From NCBI RefSeq assembly GCF_007994075.1, contig NZ_VIWU01000001.1, positions 5,828,001-5,892,000 of the forward strand: a stretch of 64,000 bases of DNA, given 5' to 3'. This stretch comes from Pseudonocardia hierapolitana (lineage in GTDB: Bacteria; Actinomycetota; Actinomycetes; Mycobacteriales; Pseudonocardiaceae). Below, one piece after another: positions 24,482 to 32,091 of the stretch (the first letter of the stretch is position 1; each line of letters begins with the position of its first letter). Position numbers and translations under genes: made by a program. The notes under the pieces are model-generated. The model ran no database searches. It saw only the letters and a program-made list of their open reading frames with translations, and was not told where the DNA came from.

Positions 24482-26155
24482 CTATCCCAGGTGGTGCAGC
24501 CGCGTCAGCGGCAGCGTCGCGGACCGGTGCAGCGGGATCTCCCGGCCGTCGACGCGCACCGGGATCGGCTCCGGCGCCACCTCGACGGTCGGGGTGGCGG
24601 TGTTGTGCAGCATGTCCGCGCAGGTCAGGCCGCGGCTGTCGGCGATGGGGGAGTACGTCCGTCCCGCCGGCAGCGCATCGGTGTCGGCGTGCCGCGACAC
24701 GAACACGTGCGCCAGTCGTGCGGGCGCGGCGCCGTGCCCGCCGTAGAAGGCGCGCATCCGCCGCGGCTGGGTGAGCCGGGTGGAGCCGGATCCCGATCCG
24801 GCCGCGCCCCAGGCCACGAACCCCGACTTGATGACGAGTTCGGGCTGGGCGCCGAACCACGCCGGGTTCCACAGCACGATGTCGGCGAGCCGGCCCGGCC
24901 GCAGCGAGCCGACGTGCCCCGCGATGCCGTGCGCGACGGCCGCGTTGTGGGTGAGCTTGGCCAGGTAGCGCAGCACGCGCGCGTTGTTGGCGACCTCCGG
25001 GCCGGTCTCCCCGGCCAGGCCCGCCTGCACGGACGCGAGCTGCCAGGTGCGCCGCGCGGACTCGGCGATGCGGCCCATGCCCAGCGCGTCGGAGTTGACG
25101 ATGCTGATCGCGCCCTGGTCGTGCAGCCAGTTCTCGGCCGAGATCGCGTGCTCGCGGATGCGGCTCGCGGCGATCGCGGCGTCGCTGGGGACGTGGGCGT
25201 GGCCGCGGTGCACGGTGAGCGTCATCGGACCGAGCTCGGCCACGGTGGACGGCGTGAGCGGCAGCGTCGGCGTCGTCGAGCTGGTCAGCACGTTGGGCCG
25301 GGAGACGATCGACAGCAGGTCGGGGTGCCCGCCGCCGCCCTCCACGTGGTAGGCGTGCACGGTGCGGCCGCCGACCGCGTCGAGGGTGTCGGCGAGGTAG
25401 CCGGACTCGTTGAGCGTGTCGGTGTGCAGGGCCACCGGCAGGTCGGCGGCCTCGGCCACCCCAAGGCAGGTGTCGATCACGTCCGGGGTGGCGCCCCAGT
25501 CCTCGTGCACCTTGAACCCGGCGCAGCCGGAGACGACAGCCTCCTCCAGCAGGCCCGCCGACGTGGAGGAGCCGCGGGCGAGGAACGCGGCGTTGATCGG
25601 GACGTCCGCCCATCCGGCGATGAGGGAGTGCAGGTTGTAGCGGGGGTTCGCGCCGACGTCCCAGACGCCGCCGATGCCCATCCCGACGATCGTCGTGACG
25701 CCCGCGGAGAGCGCGGCCTCGGCGAGGTCGGCGTTGGAGAGGTGCACGTGCGAGTCGACGATCCCCGGCGTCGCGAGCAGGCCCTCGCCGGTGATCATGG
25801 CGGTGTGGGCGTCGACCTCGAGCGCCACGCCGTCGAGGACGTCCGGGTTGCCCGCGCGGCCGACGCCGACGACGCGGCCGTCCTTGATCCCGATGTTGGT
25901 CTTGCGGATCCCGAGCACCGGGTCGAGCAGGACCACGCCGAGTACGATCATGTCGAGCGCGCTGGCGCGGTCGGCCGAGCTGGAGACGAGCGCCCCGTGC
26001 CGGGCGGTCTTACCGCACCCGCCGAGCAGCTCCTCGCCCGGTTCGGTGTCGTCGGCCTCGACCTCGACCCAGAGCTCGGTGTCGGCGAGCCGGATGCGGT
26101 CACCGGTGGTGGGGCCGTAGCGGCGGGCGTAGTCGGCCCGGTCCAGCGCGGTCAC
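24482..26155 (-). CDS. Diverged urease-like alpha subunit
   Basis: 557 residues, full length for UreC. YGPTTGDRIRLADTELWVEV opens it as in urease. The nickel ligands and carbamylated Lys align: His 136/138 (DSHVHL), Lys 215 and His 217 (FKVHEDWG), His 244 (ALHTDTLNES), His in AYHVEGGGGH and Asp in VNSDALGMGR. The flap Cys of urease (VCHH) is replaced by Val (TVHRGH); the flap His is kept. Many otherwise invariant residues differ (GGCGKTARHG for the usual GGGK region). It starts at a GTG overlapping the gamma-beta gene. No UreDEFG genes are nearby. A real metal-dependent hydrolase, but perhaps not a urease. Confidence 0.78.
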   Translation of the reverse strand: MTALDRADYARRYGPTTGDRIRLADTELWVEVEADDTEPGEELLGGCGKTARHGALVSSSADRASALDMIVLGVVLLDPVLGIRKTNIGIKDGRVVGVGRAGNPDVLDGVALEVDAHTAMITGEGLLATPGIVDSHVHLSNADLAEAALSAGVTTIVGMGIGGVWDVGANPRYNLHSLIAGWADVPINAAFLARGSSTSAGLLEEAVVSGCAGFKVHEDWGATPDVIDTCLGVAEAADLPVALHTDTLNESGYLADTLDAVGGRTVHAYHVEGGGGHPDLLSIVSRPNVLTSSTTPTLPLTPSTVAELGPMTLTVHRGHAHVPSDAAIAASRIREHAISAENWLHDQGAISIVNSDALGMGRIAESARRTWQLASVQAGLAGETGPEVANNARVLRYLAKLTHNAAVAHGIAGHVGSLRPGRLADIVLWNPAWFGAQPELVIKSGFVAWGAAGSGSGSTRLTQPRRMRAFYGGHGAAPARLAHVFVSRHADTDALPAGRTYSPIADSRGLTCADMLHNTATPTVEVAPEPIPVRVDGREIPLHRSATLPLTRLHHLG

Positions 26156-26727
26156 GCCGTACCCCCGATCCGGACGACGGCGACCTCGCGCTCGGCCCCC
26201 GCGTCCACGCGGATCGCCGTACCCGCCGGGACGTCGAGCCGGTAGTGGCCCTCGGGCGCGGTGACGCGCAGCGCCGGGTTGAGGTGGTCCAGCGGTACGT
26301 GCGAGGAGACCCAGATCGGCAGGTGGCCGGTGTTGCGCAGCACCGCGGTGGCCCGCTCGCGGCCGGGCGCCAGCGCGACCTCCCCGGCGGTCACGCGCAC
26401 CGCGCCGGGGCCGTCGGTGGGCGGCGGCCCGAACGGCGCGTCGACGTGCACGAGCACCGAGCCGTGCGGGAACAGCGCTTCCACCTGCAGCGCGGGCACC
26501 GCGGCCGGCACGCCGTCGACGAGCTGCTCGGGCTTCACCATCTCGCGCGCCCGTGCGACGACCTCCTCGTAGGGCAGGCCGTCCCAGGCGAGCTCGCAGA
26601 TCTCGTCGCACACCAGCGCAACGGCCTCGGGCGCTCCGAGAACGGCGCCGCGGGCGAGGCGGCGGCGGGCCAGGTCGGCGCCCGCGGCGAGGAGCAGCCG
26701 CTCGTGTTCGCGAGGGGTCAGGTGCAT
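26152..26727 (-). CDS. Fused urease gamma-beta-like subunit
   Basis: 191 residues. About 1-95 match UreA: MHLTPREHERLLLAAGADLA, LGAPEAVALVCDEICELAWDG and VQVEALFPHGSVLVHV replacement at VPALQVEALFPHGS. About 96-191 match UreB: NTGHLPIWVSSHVPLDHLNP and YRLDVPAGTAIRVDAG. Gamma-beta fusions are known in some ureases. The ATG at 26727 gives the canonical gamma N-terminus and has GGAGGG just before it, so it is preferred to the ATG at 26754. Coupled by GTGA to the alpha gene. It supplies the trimer scaffold for that subunit. Confidence 0.8.
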   Translation of the reverse strand: MHLTPREHERLLLAAGADLARRRLARGAVLGAPEAVALVCDEICELAWDGLPYEEVVARAREMVKPEQLVDGVPAAVPALQVEALFPHGSVLVHVDAPFGPPPTDGPGAVRVTAGEVALAPGRERATAVLRNTGHLPIWVSSHVPLDHLNPALRVTAPEGHYRLDVPAGTAIRVDAGAEREVAVVRIGGTA

Positions 26728-26815
26728 CGGCCCTCCGGGATCGGCATCCGGCACAGCATGGAGGCCGGACGGTCGGTGGGATAGCCGGATGCCCCACGAG
26801 ATCGGGCTCTCAAAC

Positions 26816-26829
26816 TGTGCAGATGCACA
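26816..26829. promoter_or_regulatory. Operator-like palindrome between divergent genes
   Basis: TGTGC (26816-26820), AGAT and GCACA (26825-26829) form a perfect inverted repeat in an A/T-rich patch between the urease-like operon and the FAD monooxygenase gene. The patch (26811-26875) is much less GC-rich than its surroundings and should hold both promoters. No regulator gene is adjacent, so the protein that binds is unknown. Confidence 0.45.
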
Positions 26830-26880
26830 ATTCGATTAGACGAGTGACTCAATCAAACAGTTGAATGATAACCTGCTCGC

Positions 26881-28011
26881 ATGACTCGGATCCTCATCAG
26901 CGGGGGCGGCATCGGCGGCCTGGCGCTCGCGCAGGCGCTGCGCCGCGCCGGCCTGGACGTCGCGGTGTACGAGCGGGACCCGTCGCCGCAGCTGCGCAAC
27001 CAGGGCTATCGCATCCACATCGACCGCGACGGCAACGCCGCGCTGGCCGCGTGCCTCCCGCCGGAGGTCCTCCACCTGGTGCAGCGCACCAGCGGGGTCA
27101 ACGGCGACCTCGTCGCCGGCTACACCGACCAGCTGGAGCAGGTGATGGCCCAGACCTTCCCGCCGATCGGCGACGAGATCACCTGCGTCGACCGGTTCAC
27201 GTTCCGGCAGGGGCTGCTCTCCGGGCTCGGCGCCACCGTCCACTTCGGGCGGACGGTGGCGGGCTTCGAGGTGTCGCCGTCCGGGCGGGTGCGCGTGGAC
27301 TTCGCCGAGGGCGGCGGCGACGAGGGCGACCTGCTGGTCGGTGCCGACGGCGTCGGGTCGGCGGTGCGCCGGCAGTTGCTCCCGCACGCCGCCGTGCGCG
27401 ACCTCGGGGTCCGGTGCCTGTACGGCCGGATGGCACTCACCCCGGCCACCGACCCGCTGGTGCCCGCCGACTTCGACCGCGGCTTCTCCTGGGTGGCCGA
27501 CGACACCGGGTACGGCGCGGGCTTCGCCCCGGTCCGGTTCCGCACGCCGCCGGGCAACGGCGCATCCGACTACCTCATGACCGTCCTCACCGCCACGCCC
27601 GAACGCCTCGGCGTGCCGGACGACGAGCTGTTCCGGATGACGCCGGAGGAGATCTGGGCGTTGACCGTCGACGCCACGGCAGGCTGGCATGCAGGAGTCC
27701 GCGAGCTCTTCGCGCACGCGGACCGGGACACGTTCTTCCCGATCACGATCCGGTTCGGCGAGCGCGTCGAGGCGTGGGAGCCCGGCCCGGTCACGCTGCT
27801 CGGCGACGCGATCCACACCATGCCGCCCACCGGCGGCGTGGGCGCGAACACCGCGCTGCGGGACGCGCAGACGCTCGCGGCGGAGCTGACCGGCGGGTCG
27901 TCGCTCGTCGACGCGGTCGCGGCCTACGAGCGGGTCATGCTGCCCCGCGGGTTCGAGGTCGTCGAGGGCTCGCTGCGGATGGCAGGGCACATGTTCGGCA
28001 CGCGGGCGTAG
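26881..28011 (+). CDS. FAD-dependent monooxygenase (aromatic hydroxylase type)
   Basis: 376 residues. The FAD-binding motif GGGIGGLALAQALRRAG is at residues 8-24, the DG motif is LLVGADGVGSAVRRQL near 150, and the GD motif is TLLGDAIHTMPPTGGVGANT near 305. This is the group A flavoprotein hydroxylase layout, which uses NAD(P)H and O2 on aromatic or polyketide substrates. No clear ribosome site precedes the ATG at 26881, so a short or leaderless mRNA is likely. Transcribed away from the urease-like operon. Confidence 0.87.
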   Translation: MTRILISGGGIGGLALAQALRRAGLDVAVYERDPSPQLRNQGYRIHIDRDGNAALAACLPPEVLHLVQRTSGVNGDLVAGYTDQLEQVMAQTFPPIGDEITCVDRFTFRQGLLSGLGATVHFGRTVAGFEVSPSGRVRVDFAEGGGDEGDLLVGADGVGSAVRRQLLPHAAVRDLGVRCLYGRMALTPATDPLVPADFDRGFSWVADDTGYGAGFAPVRFRTPPGNGASDYLMTVLTATPERLGVPDDELFRMTPEEIWALTVDATAGWHAGVRELFAHADRDTFFPITIRFGERVEAWEPGPVTLLGDAIHTMPPTGGVGANTALRDAQTLAAELTGGSSLVDAVAAYERVMLPRGFEVVEGSLRMAGHMFGTRA

Positions 28012-28081
28012 CCCTGAGGAGCGCCCTGAACAACTCAGGCCTACTGCGCGGCGCCCAGGCGGCTGTGGTCAGTCGAACCGC

Positions 28082-28993
28082 TCAACCGTGCTGTGAAACG
28101 GTGCCGCTTCCAAGCCGCGACACATCATGGTTCCCACATTCTGCCGTGATCTCGGCCGTCGCCTGAGCCGCGGCGAAGAAGTCGTCGGCCAGCGGCGAGG
28201 TGCGTGATGCCGCCACTGCGAGGCACACCTGGTCGGGCGCGAGTTCCGGGATGGGTGCGTAGCTGATGTCCGGACGCGAGTAGAACACGGTCTCCGAACG
28301 CCCCACGAACGAGATGCCCCGGCCGGCCGCGACGTGCTCGAGCTTCTCCTCCACCCCGCGCACCCGGAGCCCGGAGTCGGGGTGCGGGCGCCTGGTGGGC
28401 TGCGTGCTCGGGTCGGCATGCCAGACCAGCGGCTCACCGGCCAGGTCGGCCTCGGTGACCTCCTCCTTGCCCGCCAGCCGGTGGCCTGCGGGCAGCACCA
28501 CCATGAGCGGCTCGGTGTACAGCGGAGTCACACGCAGACCGGTCTCGTCGATCGGCAGCCGCACATAGCCGACGTCGACGCGGCCGTCGAGCAGCATCGG
28601 GGCCTGGTCGTCCCATTCCATCCGCTGCACGTCCACGACCACGTCCGGATGCCGGGCCTCGAACGCCCGCGCCGCCGGGATGACCGGGATGCCGGCCCGG
28701 AATCCGACCACCAGCCGCCGGCTGCCGCGGGCTGCCACGGACACCCGGCGCCGGACCGCGTCTGCGGAGGCCAGCAGCGGACCGGCGTCGGCCAGCAATT
28801 GTCGGCCCGCGTCGGTCAGCGCTACGGCGTGGCGATCCCGGGTGAACAGGGAGGCGCCGAGATCCTGCTCCAGCGCGCGGATCTGGCGGCTGAGCGCCGG
28901 CTGCGCGATATGCAGCTCATCGGCGGCGCGGCCGAAGTGCAACCGGTTGGCCACGGCGACGAAGTAGCGCAGTTTGCGCAGGTCCAGATCCAT
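28082..28993 (-). CDS. LysR-family transcriptional regulator
   Basis: 303 residues. LRKLRYFVAVANRLHFGRAA and LHIAQPALSRQIRALEQDLG form the winged helix, followed by a typical sensor domain (RLVVGFRAGIPVIPAARAFE). This is the BenM/CatM-like style that senses small aromatic or unsaturated acids. The ATG at 28993 is 15 bp from a clean T-N11-A palindrome at 29009-29031. The divergent redox genes starting at 29214 are its probable target; the convergent monooxygenase might be a second. Confidence 0.88.
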   Translation of the reverse strand: MDLDLRKLRYFVAVANRLHFGRAADELHIAQPALSRQIRALEQDLGASLFTRDRHAVALTDAGRQLLADAGPLLASADAVRRRVSVAARGSRRLVVGFRAGIPVIPAARAFEARHPDVVVDVQRMEWDDQAPMLLDGRVDVGYVRLPIDETGLRVTPLYTEPLMVVLPAGHRLAGKEEVTEADLAGEPLVWHADPSTQPTRRPHPDSGLRVRGVEEKLEHVAAGRGISFVGRSETVFYSRPDISYAPIPELAPDQVCLAVAASRTSPLADDFFAAAQATAEITAECGNHDVSRLGSGTVSQHG

Positions 28994-29008
28994 GGCGCCT
29001 CCCGGTCT

Positions 29009-29031
29009 GGTGATGCCCCCACGGTATCACC
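29009..29031. promoter_or_regulatory. LysR box, perfect 6-bp arms with T-N11-A spacing
   Basis: GGTGAT (29009-29014) and ATCACC (29026-29031) are separated by exactly 11 bp, the canonical LysR recognition layout, 15 bp upstream of the LysR start. The remaining 180 bp up to the gene at 29214 hold no other gene and are clearly lower in GC than the coding regions. Confidence 0.65.
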
Positions 29032-29213
29032 ACGGCTGAAAGAAGTCTTGGACATCCACTCAGGCCAATGGCTACCTTGACAAGTAACCGATGGGGCCGA
29101 GCGAATTCGGGATTACGGCGTCAGAATTCTCGGCTGAGCCGCACCCGCATCATCGCTTCTCGCGCCACATCACGCCAGTCGATCTATCCACCTAGTCTCG
29201 CGAGGACAGTAGT

Positions 29214-30149
29214 ATGCACGTTTTCGTCACTGGCGGGACCGGCCATTTCGGTTCGTACATCATCCCCGAGCTCATCGCCGCCGGGCACGAGGTCACCGGC
29301 CTGGCCCGGTCGGACGCGGCCGCGGCGGCGGTGTCCGCGCTCGGCGCGACGGTGCGTCGCGGCGACCTCGATGATCTCGACGGGCTGAAGGAGGCGGCCG
29401 CGGACTCCGACGGCGTCATCCACGTCGCGCACAGGCAAGACCTGCTTCCGTCCGGCGGGATCGACGCCGTGGCCGCCGCGGAGCTCCCGATCATGCTCGC
29501 GTATGGCGAGGCACTCGCGGAAACCGGGAAGCCGCTGGTCGCGGCGGGGAGCATCGGCTCGCCCGGGAACCTGGGCCGGCCGGCCACCGAGGAGGATCCG
29601 GCCCTTCCCGGCGGCGATGAGTACAAGGGCACCCTGCGGGTTCGTAACGTCGTGGAAACCGCCGTCGTCGGCCTCGCCGAGCGGGGAGTGCGGTCTTCGG
29701 TCGTGCGGATTGCCAACATCGCACACAGCGCGACCGATCGTGCCGGCTTCCTCGTGCAGCTGATCGCGCTCGCGAAGGAGAAGGGCTTCGTCGGCTACCC
29801 GGGAGACGGCGCGAACCTGTGGAACGCCGTGCACATCCGCGATGCCGCCTCCTTGTTCCGCTTGGCCCTGGAGAAGGGGCCGGCTGGCAAGTATTGGCAC
29901 GCGGTCGGGGACGGGGCCATCCCGCTCCGCGATATCGCCGAGGCCATTGGCAGCCGTCTGGGCCTGCCTGCCGTGAGCGTTCCCGCGGACGTACTGATGG
30001 TGCCGGGATACTTCGGGTTCCTCGCGAACATGGTCACGCAGAGCTACCCGGCGTCCAACCTCGTCACCCGTCGGACCCTCGGCTGGGAACCCGCGCAGCC
30101 CGGCCTGCTTGCCGATTTGGACAATGGCCATTATTTCTCCGCCAGCTGA
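29214..30149 (+). CDS. NAD(P)-dependent epimerase/dehydratase-family SDR
   Basis: 311 residues. An extended/atypical SDR with GGTGHFGSYIIPELIAAGHE as the nucleotide-binding N-terminus (GxxGxxG) and GLARSD as acidic/basic discriminator. RVRNVVETAVVGLAERGVRS and NAVHIRDAASLFRLALEKGP follow; the second is the usual late motif of nucleoside-sugar epimerase-like proteins. The classical YxxxK is not clearly visible (the nearest is YKGTLRVRN), so catalysis may differ. First gene of a three-gene set opposite a LysR regulator. Confidence 0.8.
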   Translation: MHVFVTGGTGHFGSYIIPELIAAGHEVTGLARSDAAAAAVSALGATVRRGDLDDLDGLKEAAADSDGVIHVAHRQDLLPSGGIDAVAAAELPIMLAYGEALAETGKPLVAAGSIGSPGNLGRPATEEDPALPGGDEYKGTLRVRNVVETAVVGLAERGVRSSVVRIANIAHSATDRAGFLVQLIALAKEKGFVGYPGDGANLWNAVHIRDAASLFRLALEKGPAGKYWHAVGDGAIPLRDIAEAIGSRLGLPAVSVPADVLMVPGYFGFLANMVTQSYPASNLVTRRTLGWEPAQPGLLADLDNGHYFSAS

Positions 30150-30243
30150 CGGCGAGCAATCTCGCAGCCTGCTGCACCGTGAAGCTTGCAGGTCCCGGCG
30201 CACCGGTTGTGGCACCGAATACCCAACCTCAAGAGGAGTGATC

Positions 30244-30978
30244 GTGGGAAAGCTCGATGGCAAGGTAGCGGTGATCACCGGCGGATCCACCGGCATGGCA
30301 CTGGCCGGCGCGAAGCTGTTCGTCGAGGAAGGAGCTCACGTCTTCATCCAGGCCCGGCGGCAGGAAGCACTGGACGACGCCGTCAAGCTGATCGGCCGCA
30401 ACGTCACCGCTGTGCAGGGCGACGCCGCCGAACTGGACGACCTGGACCGCTTGTACGACACCGTCAAGCGGGAAAAGGGCTCGATCGACGTGCTGTGGGC
30501 CAGCGCCGGGATGGGCGAACCGGCCGTCCTCGGCGAGATCACCGAGGAACAGTTCCACCGCGCCTTCTGGCTCAACGCGCGCGGCACCCTGTTCACCGTG
30601 CAGAAAGCACTGCCGTTGATCAACGACAACGGCTCGATCTTCATGACCGGATCCAACGCCTCACTGGGCGCCTTCCCCGGCTGGAGCCTCTACGCCGGGA
30701 GCAAAGCCGTCCAGCAGGCCTGGGCCCGGGTCTGGCTCAACGAACTGCGCGACCGCAAGATCCGGGTCAACGTCCTGACTCCCGGCCAGGTCGCCACCGC
30801 CAAACAGGAAGAACTGTTCGACGAGGCCACCAAGGCCGCATTCGAGTCCCTGATCCCCCGCGGAAGTATGGGTCGCCCCGAAGAAGTCGCCACCGTCGCC
30901 CTGTTCCTCGCCTCCGAGGACTCCAGCTACGTCAACGGCCTGGAACTGGTCACCGACGGTGGCACAACCGCCATCTGA
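30244..30978 (+). CDS. Classical SDR-family oxidoreductase
   Basis: 244 residues from a GTG with AAGAGGAG upstream. The cofactor loop TGGSTGMALA departs from TGxxxGxG by an Ala in place of the last Gly. The catalytic Ser is in MTGSNASLGAF and the YxxxK in SLYAGSKAVQQAW. The usual C-terminal VNGLELVTDGG is present. Such enzymes reduce ketones or oxidise alcohols with NAD(P)H; the substrate is unknown. It follows the epimerase-like gene after 94 bp, so a shared transcript is likely but not tightly coupled. Confidence 0.86.
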   Translation: MGKLDGKVAVITGGSTGMALAGAKLFVEEGAHVFIQARRQEALDDAVKLIGRNVTAVQGDAAELDDLDRLYDTVKREKGSIDVLWASAGMGEPAVLGEITEEQFHRAFWLNARGTLFTVQKALPLINDNGSIFMTGSNASLGAFPGWSLYAGSKAVQQAWARVWLNELRDRKIRVNVLTPGQVATAKQEELFDEATKAAFESLIPRGSMGRPEEVATVALFLASEDSSYVNGLELVTDGGTTAI

Positions 30979-31179
30979 CCACACACGGGAATACCGCGGG
31001 TAGCCCCCGCAACATCCCGGTCGCCACAAGGAACTGATCTCGAACGCGGACATCCGCAACACGCCGAAATGTTGCGTGGGCGACGCGTCCGGGAAAGCGG
31101 ATCGGTCAGCACGTGCACGCGGTGGCCGCGCACGAACGAGACAGAGCGACACCTCGAGAACAGGAAGAGAGCACATCTC

Positions 31180-31803
31180 ATGAGCAGCATCACCCTCATC
31201 GGTACGGGGAACATGGCCCGTACCATCGGCACGCTCGCGGTGGCGGCCGGTAACACCGTCGAGGTCATGGGCCGCGATCAGTCCAAGGCCGATGACCTGG
31301 CCGAGGCTCTGGGCGGCGGCGCGACGGCGGGAAAGTGGGGCGCCGTCCCGGCCGGGGACATCGTCATCACGGCCCTGTTGTACGACGGTGTCGTTCCGGT
31401 CGTCGTCGAGTACGGAGACGCCCTCGCGGGCAAGGTGATCGTCGACATCAGCAACCCCTTCAACGTTGCGTTCGACGGGCTGGCCCACAGCGAGGAGACC
31501 TCGATCGCGCAGGAAGTCGCCAACGTGGCCCCGGCCGGCGCCAGCGTGGTGAAGGCATTCAACACCATCTTCCGTGATGTCCTGGAGAAGGGTCGACCCG
31601 ACGTCTTCATCGCCGGCGACAGTGTGCTGGCGAAGGCGAGCGTGAAGTCATTCATCGAGAGCATCGGGCTGCGCCCGCTGGACGTCGGCGGCCTGAAAAT
31701 GGCGCACTGGCTCGAAGGAGTGGGCGTAGTCACGGTGGGACTCGCCGGCAACGGGGTTGGCCACTGGGACTTCGCTCTCGGCGTCAACGAATTCACCGGC
31801 TGA
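31180..31803 (+). CDS. NADPH-dependent F420 reductase-like / NAD-binding protein
   Basis: 207 residues. ITLIGTGNMARTIGTLAVAA is a Rossmann GxGxxA motif, and VIVDISNPFNVAFDGL plus SVVKAFNTIFRDVLEKG are landmarks of the NADP oxidoreductase, coenzyme F420-dependent family (Fno-like). It should move hydride between NADPH and a deazaflavin or a related acceptor. ATG at 31180 with AGGAAGAGA upstream; a 201-bp gap separates it from the SDR. With the two upstream genes it forms a small redox cassette under the LysR protein. Confidence 0.8.
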   Translation: MSSITLIGTGNMARTIGTLAVAAGNTVEVMGRDQSKADDLAEALGGGATAGKWGAVPAGDIVITALLYDGVVPVVVEYGDALAGKVIVDISNPFNVAFDGLAHSEETSIAQEVANVAPAGASVVKAFNTIFRDVLEKGRPDVFIAGDSVLAKASVKSFIESIGLRPLDVGGLKMAHWLEGVGVVTVGLAGNGVGHWDFALGVNEFTG

Positions 31804-32091
31804 GCGGCCCACCCCGGCCCACGCCCGCGCCGAGGCGGTATCGCCGGAATCTGGTCGGGTCGGGTACGCAGCGTCTGCCCTCGCTGATCGGCAGCCTCGT
31901 ACTGGCACTGCCGGTGCCGGCTGCCGGGGGCGTTCGTCACCACCGCGGTCCGGGGCGAGTTGTTCAGGACTCTCCTGGCCCCGACTCGCCGAGTGGTCGG
32001 CGGCGGCCGGGTGAATCCGACGATCTCCCCTTCCCGCAGGACGTGATCCAGAACACCCTGAGGGGTCCCGTCCAGCGAGGAGGCGCGCCAG

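Noticed and set aside
21530..26727. Canonical nickel urease operon (ureABC)
   Set aside because: No UreD, E, F or G genes, gamma-beta fusion, flap Cys lost, and coupling to a YtcJ amidohydrolase. Listed as urease-like only.
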